A DNA stretch of 64,000 nt from Prorocentrum cordatum (taxonomy: Eukaryota > Sar > Dinophyceae > Prorocentrales > Prorocentraceae): NCBI GenBank assembly GCA_963575745.1, contig CAUYUJ010021153.1:61001-125000 (forward strand), written 5' to 3'. Positions 1 to 10,908 of the stretch are shown here, piece by piece (positions within the stretch are counted from its first letter, which is position 1; each line of letters opens with the position of its first letter). The position numbers and the translations under genes are program-made. The notes beneath the pieces were generated by a model. It worked only from the letters and a program-made list of their open reading frames with translations. It made no database searches and was not told the DNA's origin.

Positions 1-1376
1 GGTTACCGCCGGTGGACTCGTAGAGCTTCCCTGCCATATACCATCTCTAAAGAATAAGCAGAGTACGAATAGTTGTTCAGCCCTAGCGCTAATAGCAGAC
101 TGATTGCAGCCGTCTAGATATATTCAACTAGCGCCTCTGATGATTTCCTTCCGAATGCTATCCAGAACAGCCCTGTAGGTCATCTGCAGCGCGAGTTAGA
201 CCGAGAAAACCAATACCGTCTCAAAGAAATGAGCAGAGTACGAATAGGTGTTCAGCCCGAGCGCTAATAGAAGATTACAGGGGTCTAGATACTATCAAAT
301 AGCGCGCCTCATGCTTGTCTTCCAATTGCTGTGCCAAAGAGCTCTGAAGCTTAGATGCAGCTCGACGTCAGTCAAGGAACGCACCATCATCTCGAAAAAG
401 TCGGTAGAATACGGATAGGTTCGCGGACCTAGCTCGAGTAGCAGACAGAGTTCAGACCTCTAGATGCTTCAGACGAACGCGCCTGATGATTCTGAATCGA
501 GTACGTGTGCGCATCAGCTCTGTAGCTCTCCTACAGCTCGGGTTAAGCACAGAGAACCGACAACAGCTCAGGAAATTCGTACAATACGAATAGTTTTGCG
601 GACCTGGCTTGAGTAGTAGACCGAGTTCAGACCTCTATACGCTTCAGACGAACGTGCATGATGAGTATGAATCGATTATCTGGGCGTACAAGCTATGTAG
701 CTATCCTACAGCTCGTGTTGAGTACAGAAAACCGAGAGCACCTGTCAACAAATTTCGTAGAATACGAATCGTTTCGCAGACCTAGCTCGAGTAGTGGACC
801 GAGTTCAGACCTCTAGATGCTTGCGACGAGCGCGTCTGATGAGTCTGGATCGATTGCGTGGGCGCACCAGCTCTGTAGCTCTCCTAGAGCTCGAGTTAAG
901 CACCGAAAGTCGACAGCATATGTCAAGACAATGGGTAGAATACGAATAGTTTCGCGGACATAGCTCAAGTAGCAGACTGAGTTCAGACCTCTAGATGCTG
1001 CTGATGAACGCGCCTGGTGATTCTGAATCGTTTTCTGTGCGCACCAGCTCTGTAGCTTCCCTACAGCTTGAGTTAAGTACAGAAAACCGACAGCACCTGT
1101 CAAGGTGACTCGAAACAGCCGATCCCGCCGGGACGCTTTTTGGCAGTAAAAGGTACCCGATCGAGCTAAGATTAAGATGGCAAGCGAAAATAAGATCGGA
1201 TATCACGTGAAAAAATACTAGAGCTCTAGCGAATGGTTGAATTTCGAGAACAAAATTTTCAAACGAGCCAAAGTCACCAAAAGGTCCGTCGAGATTTTTC
1301 TTGCCAACTAGCTCTCCAGCGCGCCGGAATTACTCTTAAGCTTCCAGCAACTAGCTAAGGGAAGCTCTACGAGTTA
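1..1376 (+). mobile_element. L-class hairpin-headed element, 5' cut by window edge
   Basis: The window opens inside the head hairpin (right arm TTACCGCCGG, then GACTCGTAGAGCTTCCC). About six diverged satellite units follow, each with a segment like GAATACGAATAGTTTCGCGGACC cut into shorter shared words such as TACGAATAGTT and CAGACCGAGTTC. The L tail (GATCCCGCC, TTTTTGGCAGTAAAAGG, TTTTTCTTGCCAACTAGC) closes with CTACGAGTTA at 1376. More diverged from the consensus than copies after 17 kb, so probably an older insertion. Confidence 0.85.
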
Positions 1377-2805
1377 CTTGGTAGCGTCCAAAACCCGGAG
1401 AGCAAAGAGGGGGCTCTTCTGAAGCGCTTCTGAAGTGCTGCCAGGCAAGCTTCTACGCGTGCCTGCACGTGCGCAGGCACGCGTGGACGGGTGCCGGAAG
1501 CGCTCCCGGACCAGCTGCCGGAACCGGCGAGTTGCTGCGGCGACTCTGGAGCGCCGTGGAGGAGCTGCTGGCGGGCACCACCACCACCACCACCGTCCGG
1601 CTTCTAATCTAAAACCCTATAGCTCTCAGAGAGCTCCCGGGAAAAACCCGAAGAGGCATTCAGACGAACGTAGCACACGCACGGGGTGTAGCGCGCGTGG
1701 AAACGCCAGCAACCTCGCGTGATGGAGCTCTGGAGACGCTGGAAAGCTTCCCTGCGAAGCTCTGAATACTCTGGAAAGCCTTCCTTACGGGCCCCGGGGA
1801 GCTCTCTTGAAGCGCTTCTGAAGCGCTGCCAGCGACGCTTCCACGCGTGCCTGCACGCGCGCAGGCACACGTGGACGCGTGCCAGAAACGCTCCCGGACC
1901 CGCTGCCGGGACCAGCGAGTTGGTGCTGGGATCGTGGACCGGCGGAGATGGGCTGCTGGCAGGCACTACCACCGTCTGGCTTCTGATCTCAAACCCTATG
2001 GCTCTCAGAGAGCTCCCCGGGAAAATCCGGAAAGCAAAGACGCACTGACACCGGAAAGCTCTCCTGAAAGGCCCTGGGGGGCTTTCCAGAAGCGCTTGTG
2101 AAGCGCTGCCAGGCACGCTTCCACGCGTGCCTGCACGCGCGCAGGCACGCGTGGACGCCTGCCGGAAGCGCTCCCGGACCCGCTGCGGCCTGGGGCAAGT
2201 CGCTGCGGGGAACGTGGAGCGCCGTTGAGGAGCTGCTGGCAGGCACCACCACCGTCGGGCTTCTCATCTAAAACCTTATAGCTCTCAGGGAGCCCTCCAG
2301 GAAAAAAAGCAAGTATGGAAAGTCTCCCCGACGAGCTCTGGAAAGCTCTCCTGAAGCGCTTCTGAAGAGCTACCAGGCACGCTTTCACGCGCGCCTGCAC
2401 GCGCGCAGGCCCGCGTGGACGCGCGCCAGAAAGGCCCCCGGACCAGCTGCCGGTTCAAACAGGCCCCTGCGACGAGTCTGGAGCGCCGTGGAGGAGCTGC
2501 TTGCGGGCACCACCACCGCCCGGCTTCTAAGCTAAAACCCCATAGCTCTCAGAGAGCCCTCCGGGAAAAACCCGGAGAGCAAAGAGGCACTCACACCGGA
2601 TAGCTTTCCTGAAAAGCTCTGGGAAGCTCCCCTGAAGCGCTCCGGAAGCGCCGCCGGAAGTGCTCCCGGACCCACTGCGACCCCAAACAAGTCGCTGCGG
2701 GGATTCTGGACCGGCGAAGATGGGCTCCTGGCAGGCACCACCACCATCCGGCTTCTAATCTAAAACCCTATAGCTCTCAGAGAGCTCTCCGGGAAAAAGG
2801 TTCGG
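1377..2805 (+). repeat. GC-rich tandem repeat (~265-390 bp spacing) with perfect palindrome
   Basis: About four to five copies of a GC-rich unit. Each carries GAAGCGCTTCTGAAG, then a strong hairpin (arms CCACGCGTGCCTGC / GCAGGCACGCGTGG, 6-nt loop; perfect 14-bp stem at 2121-2154; others at 1455-1484, 1841-1874 and about 2386), then GGGCACCACCACC and finally CCCTATAGCTCTCAGAGAGC. Hairpin-to-hairpin spacing is 386, 280 and 265 bp. A short CAC run lies at about 1575-1594. The unit begins with TTGGTAGCGTCCAAAACCC, directly after a closing L tail. Short ORFs here are low-complexity shadows. Confidence 0.8.
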
Positions 2806-2895
2806 CGATATTTTTCTTGCCAACTAGCCCTCCAGTGCGCCGGAATTACTCTTCTAGCTTCGCCGCCAACGCTCTACGGCCAGCTCTACGAGTGA
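2806..2895 (+). repeat. L-class tail remnant (closing piece)
   Basis: TTTTTCTTGCCAACTAGC, then CCGGAATTACTCTTC, then CTCTACGAGTGA. This is the end of an L element whose head and body are missing here. It is followed without a gap by an S tail, the order expected when an L copy closes inside an S copy. Confidence 0.7.
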
Positions 2896-2957
2896 CTAGC
2901 TGCACCCCCGCGCCAGAATTCCTCTAGCTCATCGATGCCGAAGAGCTCTACGAGGTA
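2896..2957 (+). repeat. S-class tail remnant (closing piece)
   Basis: CTAGCTGCACCCCCGCGCC, then GGAATTCC-like core, ATCGATGCCGAAGAGC and CTACGAGGTA. It is 62 bp, the standard length of S tail left after the main S insertion site (61 bp in intact parses). The matching S head is not in the window. Confidence 0.7.
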
Positions 2958-3136
2958 TCTAGAACCCTATAGCTCTCAGGGAGCTCCCCGGGAACTTGTA
3001 AACATTCGCAGCGTGTCCGGGAGCGTTTCCGGCACAGTCCACGCGCGCCTGCACGCGTGCAGGCACGCGTGGAAGCGTGCCTGGTAGTGCTTGAGAGGCG
3101 CGTCAGGGGAGACCCCCAAAGCTCTTCAGGAATGCG
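2958..3136. repeat. GC-rich repeat fragments in opposite orientations
   Basis: A forward end piece (CCCTATAGCTCTCAGGGAGC at about 2963) meets a reversed copy of the palindrome segment (arms at 3039-3072, then GGAAGCGTGCCTGG). This is a head-to-head junction of the family at 1377-2805. Confidence 0.7.
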
Positions 3137-3460
3137 TATCTCGTAGAGTTCTTCGGCAGATGAGCTAGAGGAATTCGGGCGCGGGGTGGAGCTAGTACCT
3201 CGTAGAGCTTTTCGGCATCGATGAGCTAAAGGAATTCCGGCGCGGGCGGAGCTAGTAACTCGTAGAGCTTCCAATAGAGCGTTAGCGGCGAAGCTAGAAG
3301 AGTAATACCTCGTAGAGCTCTTCGTTATCGATGAGCTAGAGACATTCGGGCGCGGGGTGGAACTAGTAACTCGTAGAGCTTCCCTTAGCTAGTTGCTGGA
3401 GCTTACGAGTAACTCGTAGAGCTCCCCATCGCTAATTGCTGGAAGCTTAGGAGTAATTCC
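3137..3460 (-). repeat. Stack of six minus-strand tail remnants
   Basis: Six consecutive pieces each begin TA(A/C/T)CTCGTAGAG, the reverse complement of a tail end, at about 3137, 3197, 3257, 3307, 3367 and 3411. Four-letter details alternate between S type (GAGCTCTTCGGCATCGATG) and L type (GAGCTTCCCTTAGCTAG). On the minus strand this is a run of closing brackets with no heads in between, as left at the edge of a deep nest. The corresponding minus-strand heads do not follow in order to the right, so a rearrangement is likely. Confidence 0.7.
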
Positions 3461-3493
3461 CGGAGAGCTCTCTCAGAGCTATAGGGTTTTAGA
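3461..3493 (-). repeat. GC-rich repeat end, inverted
   Basis: GGAGAGCTCTCTCAGAGC then TATAGGGTTTTAGA is the reverse of the unit end found in 1377-2805. The next S head begins right after the final A. Confidence 0.65.
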
Positions 3494-3515
3494 CTGGGAT
3501 CCGGCGGTGAACCGC

Positions 3516-3525
3516 CAACCAGGTT
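3516..3525 (+). repeat. LINE-1 target-site duplication, left copy
   Basis: CAACCAGGTT, identical to 7570-7579. It is the loop sequence of this hairpin variant; uninterrupted examples are at 10909 and 51960. Confidence 0.9.
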
Positions 3526-3738
3526 TTTTGAGTTTGAGTCAGGGCGCGGACAGCTGCGACAGCTGAGCCCTAAGACTCCCAAACGGAGCACAGGGTAGCT
3601 AGAGAGGGCATCTCCTATGGTCACACTGCCGAGCCACTGGCATAGGCAACGGAATAGGATGCAGGAACAAGGAAAAGGATGCAGTACAACATGTGAAAGT
3701 GTAGAGGTGTTGGAGAGCTCCAAGCAAGATGAAATGAG

Positions 3739-4431
3739 TCAGCTGCTTGGATGAAAGATGCTACCCAAAATGTGCTCCACGGCCATACAGAGCCGCTGTG
3801 CTGCAATCATCTCACAAAACATGACAGAAGCAGAGGCATCAAGCGAGAAAGCTTCCTCCGCCACCAACTGCCACGTCCCGTGTACACACAAATCTATACA
3901 CCATCCTGCAGCACATCCCTCCACAGAGCGACCTCCGTCGAAGAATCCACGGAGGCCGTCTAGTTTTGTTTTACTCGCATGTTCAATAAGTGAGGTATGG
4001 AACGTAACGTAACTATTTTTGGTTCTGGCCAACCATGTCAGCCTGTCAGCTCTTTCGTTTCCTTCTCGATAGATCCACTTGAACATGTTGTGGCCCCAAC
4101 TCGGAGGCCTCATACCATACAACACAGAGATATGCTCCAGCCTGTTTTGAGTGTCGCCAAGAATGTGATTGTAGATAATATTGGATGTTGCCCAGAGACC
4201 GTTAATCCAATTCACCCCTGTGGAGGAGCCACCAATCAATTCCATCGGCATCGAGTCCCGAGGCTCCGCATTCCACTCCGATGCATGTTCATTAATGTAC
4301 GCAAGTCGTTTCTCCATCTTCTCGTCCTCCTTCCTTTGCTGCTCCTCCGTCTTCTCCCTCTCCTCCTCCTCCCTAGCATATCCCGCAGGTTGTGCATGTT
4401 TGAAATAACAGTACCCCCACGCCTCCTCCAT
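3739..4431 (-). pseudogene. LINE-1 permuted RNase H-like C-terminal region
   Basis: 230 codons in the same frame as the preceding piece. A Glu/Lys-rich stretch at 20-42 explains the pyrimidine tract at about 4310-4375. Residues 65-80 (LIGGSSTGVNWINGLW) align with GDSLLIICWLCGLW in LINE-5, but the Asp of the DS motif is lost (GS). YREGNERADRLTWLAR (121-136) matches the RNase H C-terminal N-x-x-A-D helix. Then come the usual N-terminal features: FFDGG with D165 followed by GCAAGWCID, and CEMIAAQRL with E207. The half that normally comes first is thus encoded last. The role would be removal of RNA from the RNA-DNA hybrid. The missing Asp suggests decay. Confidence 0.8.
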
Positions 4432-4500
4432 GCTAGTAACATCCAGTGCCCGCTTCAGAAATTCTTTCCATCCCTGACGTGAAAAAAAGGATAACGTATG

Positions 4501-5880
4501 CTACCAATCCTTCCCTGATACCAACTCGAAAATGCAATGGAAGTTTCTCAACGCCAGTGGTCTCCCCCCCTCATGCCGACGTGTCATTAATGGGCGATCT
4601 TCCCAAGGCAGTGATGCAATGAAGGCCTGCCGTCGGTCAGTCCACTCCCCCGACCATGCAAAAATACATTCTCTAGCCTGCATATGCAAGCCCCCTGTGC
4701 TACGACGATGAGGTGGAGCCACCCGTCGCCGCTTGTTTGCAGCGATTTCCTGCGACGGCAACTCAACAGAGGAACGCTTCTGCGACAGAGAATCCTGAGA
4801 TGGATGGGATGTCTTTGCACGCTTATGCATCTGGGAAATCAGATTGCGCCGATGCGCGGGTAATTGTGTCTGAGAACCAGGGAGCTCAAAGGAATCAACA
4901 GCATGCATCGTCTCACACACGTCAGGATGACTTCCCATTGATGCCGAGCACACAATACTTGGTAGCACATACATGGGTTCATCCTGACGTTGTCTCTTGG
5001 CCGGCGGTGGCTCACACACAGCAAAGACGTTGGGGCCAGGCTTGCCTGAAGAATCAAAAGTACCTGGAGTAATCTGCGCGGGCGTTGGGTTCAGGCGTTT
5101 CACAGCAAACGTACAGTCCTGAGCCCACTGCCACTGACGAAACAAGAATAGCTGCACAAGAGACGGCCGTCCCAATTCCAGGAGCATACGCCGCCCACGC
5201 TTGCACAAGTGGCATAAATATATACCCCAATCCATGTCGGCAGGTTTCGGGCGGCGTACCACAGAACACAATAGTTTACCTTCCCACGTGTGCAACTGTT
5301 TCAAGGTGCGGTGGTCCGCTGGCATGCCTTCAACACCGAAAAATACAAAACTACGCAACCTAGATTCATAATGCTTGATTTTCTTCTGGAAGGGTACAGC
5401 ACGATTCGTATAAAACTTGCGGAACTGATTAAATCGCTTCCAACCCCGGGCCAATTTCCAAGCCACATCATGGTGTTTGTCAGTCACGGTCGTGACCAGG
5501 CAACCCAGGCACTCCATTTCAGAGCATCGCGGAAGACACAGGGTACCGAGATCGTTCACCTGGACAACAAGGTTCCCCGTCGAGGCGCCTTCAGAGTCCT
5601 CCCCAAAGGCAAGATAGTGTAGTGATGAATCTTTCCATCTGAAACCGTGTGTATACAGCTGAGCCGAGAAGCCCCCCACCATACGTGTGAGCTCAGTCTT
5701 TGATTTCGAGAAAAGCAAAATGTTATCGGCCCAGAGCGCATGAGTAAGATACCTCCCACCAGCCTCCTCCCCCAAATCGTACCCCAGCTTCTCCTCCTCC
5801 CAATTCAGTACAATCCTATCCCACATCAGTAGTGTCACACACTTCCACAGGAAGGGGGCCTCCACACTGCCAGTACGCAC
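4501..5880 (-). pseudogene. LINE-1 RT palm (motifs B-D) and thumb/linker, frameshifted continuation
   Basis: 459 codons. It opens with RTGSVEAPFLW, the motif B block (LINE-5 has RTGGAEGPLGF). Motif C is LWADNILL with D52 and N53, replacing canonical YADD. It is followed by FRWKDSSLHYLAFG, the WK..SL block shared by all three RTs here. FFGVEGMPADHRTL and LHTWEGKLLC match the LINE-5 thumb region (FGADGCTADRDSL, LHAFEGKCLC). The frame ends in a TAG at 4501-4503. Past it the same frame stays open (HTLSFFSRQGWKEFLKRALD) straight into the next entry, so the TAG is a single nonsense change within one original ORF. Confidence 0.88.
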
Positions 5881-7550
5881 ACATGCATCCCAGGGAATAC
5901 CCGTCGCCGCGGAGTCCTGAAAGGTAGAGTCCGCTGTGTCATACTGGGAGCGAGCAGCGCCAACGCAAGGTCATTGGGGAACCCAGGGATGGCATCCAAG
6001 GCCCGACTGGCCTTCTCAACCGTGACGTTATCAAAGGCAGTCTGCACATCTAATGACGCGAGGTGCAGGGTCTCATCTTTCCCCCACTCCAGAGCGTGTG
6101 TGGTGACATGCTTAAGCATGGCAGTGATCTCGTGCGTGCGCCTTCCCTTGCAGAATCCGCAGTTATGTAGATATTGTGGGACCCTTTTCAGATAACCTTC
6201 AGCAATCTCAACCAAACATGAAGTATACCATTTGATTAGGCTGCTAAGAAGGACGAGAGCACGAGCATCAGACAACTTAGTGATATCTTTAGCTTTCGGC
6301 ATCAACACCACAAGCAACTCAGACCAAATCCGAGGAGTAGGATACCGTTGAAGATACAGTTCCTGGAATAACCGAAGAATATGACGCAAACCTACCCACG
6401 TGATACGCTTCAACATAGAAGGAGAAACTCCGTCCTTTCCCACCGCCTTACCACACTTTAAGCGTGATCGTGCCTGTAACAATACGGACATGGAAATGGG
6501 GGAGACGTCCACAGTGTTCGTGTCCTGCAACCTCCTCCTCCTCCTCTCCTCGATACACTCCACGTTACGTATCCCTTGCGCAACACAGTGGTACTTGGCG
6601 AACCCGTGAGCATAGAGCGCCTTCTCCCACAACTCCCTATCCTCCGTGAGCGCACTGTCATAACTCAATGTGTCCACCACCGTCCGAGCGAGCTTCCCGT
6701 CACGATGATCGTATTCGAGTCGACGACGAGTGTGTGCACGCATCTCCTTCCTTCTCTCCTTCTTAACCCTGATGAGCTCCTCCTCCTGCCCTCCTTCACG
6801 ACGCAGTCGGCGATATTCATCATCAAGTTCCTTATGACGATCTGTCTTTTGGGGGATCTGCATTTTCTTTGGGACATTGGTGTATGACTCCTTGTCCTGT
6901 GTACACGCATCCAAGATAACAGGAGCCAATTCATCCGGGCAGAGACCAGATGGGTAACGAGCTGCAGCGTGCAAACGACGATCCAGGTTAGCCGAAACTT
7001 GCAATTCCGAGGCCTCGTCGCAGCACCAATGAGTGAACGTCTGTCGTGGCTTCGTTCTCCAACGTCGAGTCGGAGCGGCCGATTCGGGGACAAGCAAGGT
7101 GGGCAGGGCATGGTCCGACAGGCGGGTCTTTCTGGGGTCCACGGAGCCCCTGAGTGTTGGCCTTAACCACGACACCTCCCACTGAGGCCTTTCCCAGGAG
7201 CTCGGAATACACAGGTAATCAAGAACCTTGTCCTCCTCCTCCGTCTCCTCCTTGGCCTTCCAGGTCGCACGACGGGTCCCAAAAGAATTCGAGAAAACCA
7301 AACCATAATGCCACATACATTCACAGAGCTCGTCACACATGTATTGTTGCATCCTCCTCCTACCCTGCTGGAAACCTCCACGTCCACCTCCTCCTGCATT
7401 GTCCCCTTCTTCAAATCTCTCACCCTGTACTGCAGAACCAGTCAAAGCAACATCTCCAAAGATCGCGTGAGGCAGAAGCTCAACGTTGACATCCATCCCG
7501 ATCAACAAGTCCCACCCTTCTTTGGGAAACCTAACTCGGAGCGTATCCAA
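5835..7550 (-). pseudogene. LINE-1 endonuclease C-terminal half plus RT N-terminal part
   Basis: 571 codons from a TTG; the frame is open to the element's 5' boundary, so the true start is missing. Residues 18-22 (GMDVN) match the GDxN block of exonuclease-endonuclease-phosphatase (APE-like) LINE endonucleases; LDYL is at 110-113 and the catalytic SDH at 145-147. A charged linker (about 225-345) leads into the RT fingers (GKAVGKDGVSPSML, 367-380; WYTSCL, 441-446). RT motif A is LDVQTAFDN, with D501 and D507. The last ~60 residues leave the conserved alignment because of a frameshift near 5.88 kb, after which the RT continues in another frame. The endonuclease would nick target DNA and the RT would copy the element RNA there. 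This copy is non-functional. Confidence 0.88.
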
Positions 7551-7569
7551 ATCCTTTCGAAACGACTTT

Positions 7570-7579
7570 CAACCAGGTT
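7570..7579 (+). repeat. LINE-1 target-site duplication, right copy
   Basis: CAACCAGGTT, identical to 3516-3525; it continues directly into the right arm of the host hairpin (ACCGCCGGG). Confidence 0.9.
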
Positions 7580-7790
7580 ACCGCCGGGAGCCTCGTAGAG
7601 CTCATTTCTCGCGCAGCGCTGCTCGCAACACATAGGAGAAGCTTTCTCAAGGATGAGCTGAGAAACTCGAGAAATTAGGTTTTTCAATTTGTTTTCCCAA
7701 AGTCGGTTCCTCCAAATGTTTTGATAGTAATATTGCAGCTACGGACCTGAGAATTGCACTGGCAGACGCGGCATAAAAATCTTAGCAAAA

Positions 7791-9450
7791 CCGGGCGCCG
7801 GCGGTAAACCGTGAACCTTGGTTACCGCCGGGAGACTCGCACGGCTTCCTTGCCATATATCATCTCCAAGAAATTAGCAGAGAACGAATAGTTTGTTCAG
7901 CCCGAGCGCTCATACCAGACTGATTGCAGGCGTCTAGGTATATTTCACTAGCGCCCCAGATGATTGCCTTCCAATTGCTGTGCTGAACAGCTGTAGCTCA
8001 TCTGCAGCACGAGTAAAACCAAGGAAACCAATACCATCTCCAAGAAACTAGCAGAGTACGAATAGTTGTTCAGTCCGAGCGCTGATAGCAGACTGAGTTC
8101 AGGTGCCTGCATACTTTCAAATAGCGCGCCTGATTCTTATCTTCCGATTGCTGTGCCTGAGAGCTCTAAAGCTCATCTGCAAATCGAGTTTAGTCAAGAA
8201 AAGCAATTCCATCACCAGGAAAACAGCAGAATATGAATACTTGTTCGGCGTCTGCGCTCATATCAGACCCAAGCCAAGCGTCTAGATACTTCAGATTAGC
8301 GCGGCTGACGATTTCCTTCCGATTCTTGTGGCAAAGAGCTCTCAAGCTCATCTCAAGCTCGAGTTAAGTGAAGAAACTCACCATCATATCGAACAAAATC
8401 TGTAGAATACGAATAGTTTCGCAGACCTAGCTCAGCAGACCGAGTTCAGACCTCCAGATGCTACAGACAAACGCGCCTGATGATTCTGGATCGATTACGT
8501 GGGCGTAACAAATCTGTGGCCCCACCTACAGCTCGAGGAAATCCAACAGCACTTGTCAAGATGACTCGAAGAATACGAACAGCTTCGTGGACCTAGTTCG
8601 AGTAGCAGACCGAGTTGAGACCGATGCGACAGACGAACGCGCCAGATAATTCTGAATCGATCACGCGTGCGCATCAGCTCTGTAGCTCTCCTACAGCACG
8701 AGTTACGTAGAGACAACTCACAGCAGCTGTCAACAAAATTGGTAGAATACGAATAGTTTTGCGGACCTAGCTCGAGTAGCAGACCGAGCTCAGGGATCTA
8801 GATGCTTCAGGCGAACGCCCCTGATGATTCTGAATCGATTACGTGTGCGCACCAGCTCTGTAGCTCTCTTACAGCTCGAGTTAAGTACAGAAAACCGACA
8901 ACATCTGTCACGAAAATTGCTAGAATACGAATAGCTTCGCGGACCTAGCTCGATTGGCAGACCGAGCTCAGGGCTCTAGATGTTTCAGACGAGCGCGCCT
9001 GATGATTCTGAATCGATTATCTGTGCGCACTAGCTCTGTAGCTCTCCTAGAGCTCGAGTTCAGTACAGAAAACCGACAGCATCTGTCAAAAGTTGCAGAT
9101 CGAGCTCAGACCTCTGGATGCTGTCTCCGAACGCGGCTGATGATTCTGAATCGGTTTCTGTGCGTACCAGCTCTGCAGCTCTTCTACAGCTCGAGTTAAG
9201 TACAGAAAACCGAGAGCACCTGTCAAGATGACTCGAAACAGCCGATCCCGCCCGGAAGCTTTTTGGCAGTAATAGGTACCCGATCGAGCTGAGATTGAGA
9301 CGGTGAGCGGGAATAAAATCGAACATCATGGGAAAATACTAGAGCTCTAACGAACTGTTGAATTTCGAGAACCAAATTTTTAACCCAGCAAAAGCCACCG
9401 AAAGGTCCGTCTGGATTTTTCTTGCCAACTAGCTCTCCAGCGCGCCGGAA
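7791..9450 (+). mobile_element. L-class element, older and longer copy
   Basis: Head GGGCGCCGGCGG with loop variant CGTGAACCTTGG at 7793-7850; the usual initial CT is not seen (preceded by AAAACC). About eight or nine satellite units follow (for example near 8405, 8565, 8745, 8925). The L tail starts at about 9230 and stops at CCGGAA, where the next head inserts. It is longer than the 1.22-kb standard and more diverged, suggesting unit expansion with age. Confidence 0.8.
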
Positions 9451-10908
9451 CTGGGCGCCGGCGGTAAACTGTCAACCTTGGTTACCGCTGGGGGACTCGT
9501 AGAGCTTTCTTGCTATACATCATCTCTCTAAAGAATAAGCAGAGTACAAATAGTTGTTCAGCCCGAGCGCTAATAGCAAACTGGTTGCAGCCGTCTAAAT
9601 ACATTCAACTAGCGCCTCTGATGATTTCCTTCCGATTGCTTTGCAGGACAGCCCTGTAGCTCATCTGCAGCGCGAGTGAGACCAAGAAAAGCAATACCGT
9701 CTCTGAGAAATTAGCAGAGTACGAATAGTTGTTCAGCCCGAGCGCTCATAGAAGATTGAGGGTCTAGAGACTATCCAATAGCGCGCCTCATGACTGTCTT
9801 CCGACTGCTCGGCCTAAGTGCTCGGGAGCTCATCTGCAGCTCCAGCTTAGTCAGAAAAACCATTACAACATCAGGGAAAAAAAAAAACTAAAATGAATAG
9901 TTGTTCGGCTTCTGTGCTGGGAACAGACCGAATCCAAGCGTCTGGATACTTCAGCCTAGCGCGCCTGACAATGTCCTCCCGATCTCTGTGCCAATGAGCT
10001 CTGGAGCTTAAATGCAGCTCGACTTTGGTCAAGAACCATCATCTCGAAAAAATCTGTAGAATACGAATAGTTTCGCGGACCAGCTCGAGTAGCAGACCGA
10101 GTTCGGACCTCTAGATGCTTCAGACGAACACGCCTGATGGTTCTGAATCGAGAACGTGTGCGCATCAGCTTTGTAGCTCTCCTCTACAGCTCGACTTGAA
10201 TACAGAAAACGGACAACAGCTGTCGAGAAAATTCGTACAATACGAATAGCTTTGCGGACCTAGCTCGAGTAGTGGACCGATTTCAGACCTCTAGATGCTT
10301 CAGACGAACGCGCATGATGATTATGAATCGATGGCGTGGGCTTACAAGCTATGTAGCTCTCCTACAGTTCGAGTTAAGAACAGAAAACCGAGAGCACCTG
10401 TCAACAAATTTCGTGAATACGAACAGCTTCGCGGACCTAGTTCGGTTAGTGGACCGAGCTCAGACCTTTGGATGTTTGACAAGAACGCGCGTGATGATTC
10501 TGAATCGATTACGTGGGCGCATCAGCCATGTAGCTCTCCTACAGCTCGAGTTAAGTACCGAAAGTCGACAGCATCTGTCAAGAGATGGTATAATACAAAC
10601 AGCTTCGTGGACCTAGCTCGAGTAGCGGACTGAGTTCAAACCTCTAGATTCTTCAGATGAGCGCGCCTGATGATTCTGAATCGGTTTCTGCGAGTATCAG
10701 CTCTGTAGCTCTCCTACAGCTCGAGTAAAGTACAGAAAACCGACAGCGCCTGTCAAGATGACTCGGAACGGCCGATCCCGCCGCGATGCTTTTTGGCAGT
10801 TATAGGCACCCGATCGAGCTGAGATTAAGACGGCGGGCGGGAATGAGATCGAATATGGTCAGAAAAAACACTGGAGCTCTAACGAATTGTTCAATTTCGA
10901 GAACATAA
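9451..10908 (+). mobile_element. L-class element, tail interrupted
   Basis: The head CTGGGCGCCGGCGG at 9451 is inserted in the previous copy at CCGGAA. About seven units follow, then a tail from about 10760. The tail is cut at GAGAACATAA by the head of an S element at 10909. The rest of this tail is not recognised downstream. Confidence 0.82.

Larger units (their letters stand above)
3526..7569 (-). mobile_element. LINE-1: 5'-truncated non-LTR retrotransposon, ~4.0 kb
   Basis: Flanked by a 10-bp direct repeat CAACCAGGTT. The minus-strand 3' end is a short A run (CTCAAAAAAC in the reverse sense) at the left boundary. It encodes, in order on the minus strand, the second half of an APE-like endonuclease, a reverse transcriptase and a permuted RNase H-like region. 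Coding is broken by one frameshift (about 5.88 kb) and one TAG (4501-4503). The coding frame is already inside the endonuclease at the 5' boundary, so the copy is 5' truncated as usual for target-primed insertion. Confidence 0.92.
3494..7790 (+). mobile_element. S-class element (GGATCC head variant) split by LINE-1
   Basis: The head CTGGGATCCGGCGGTGAACC at 3494 is interrupted in its loop by LINE-1 and resumes at 7570 with AACCAGGTTACCGCCGGG and CCTCGTAGAGCTC. The body at 7600-7790 carries the S landmarks TCGGTTCCTCC, GTTTTGATAGTAA, CTACGGACCTGAG and GGCAGACGCGGCATAA. It ends early at the next L head, in sequence like ATCTTAGCAAAACC. Confidence 0.85.

Noticed and set aside
1435-1722. Plus-strand frame with a His run
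   Set aside because: It is the CAC microsatellite inside the GC-rich repeat; overlapping frames on both strands are equally open because of base composition.
3137-3460. Simple tandem repeat
   Set aside because: The pieces alternate between two tail types of different length and match known tail remainders, so stacked insertions explain them better.
4310-4380. Pyrimidine-rich tract as a regulatory or triplex element
   Set aside because: It encodes the Glu/Lys-rich stretch of LINE-1 on the minus strand; coding explains the bias.
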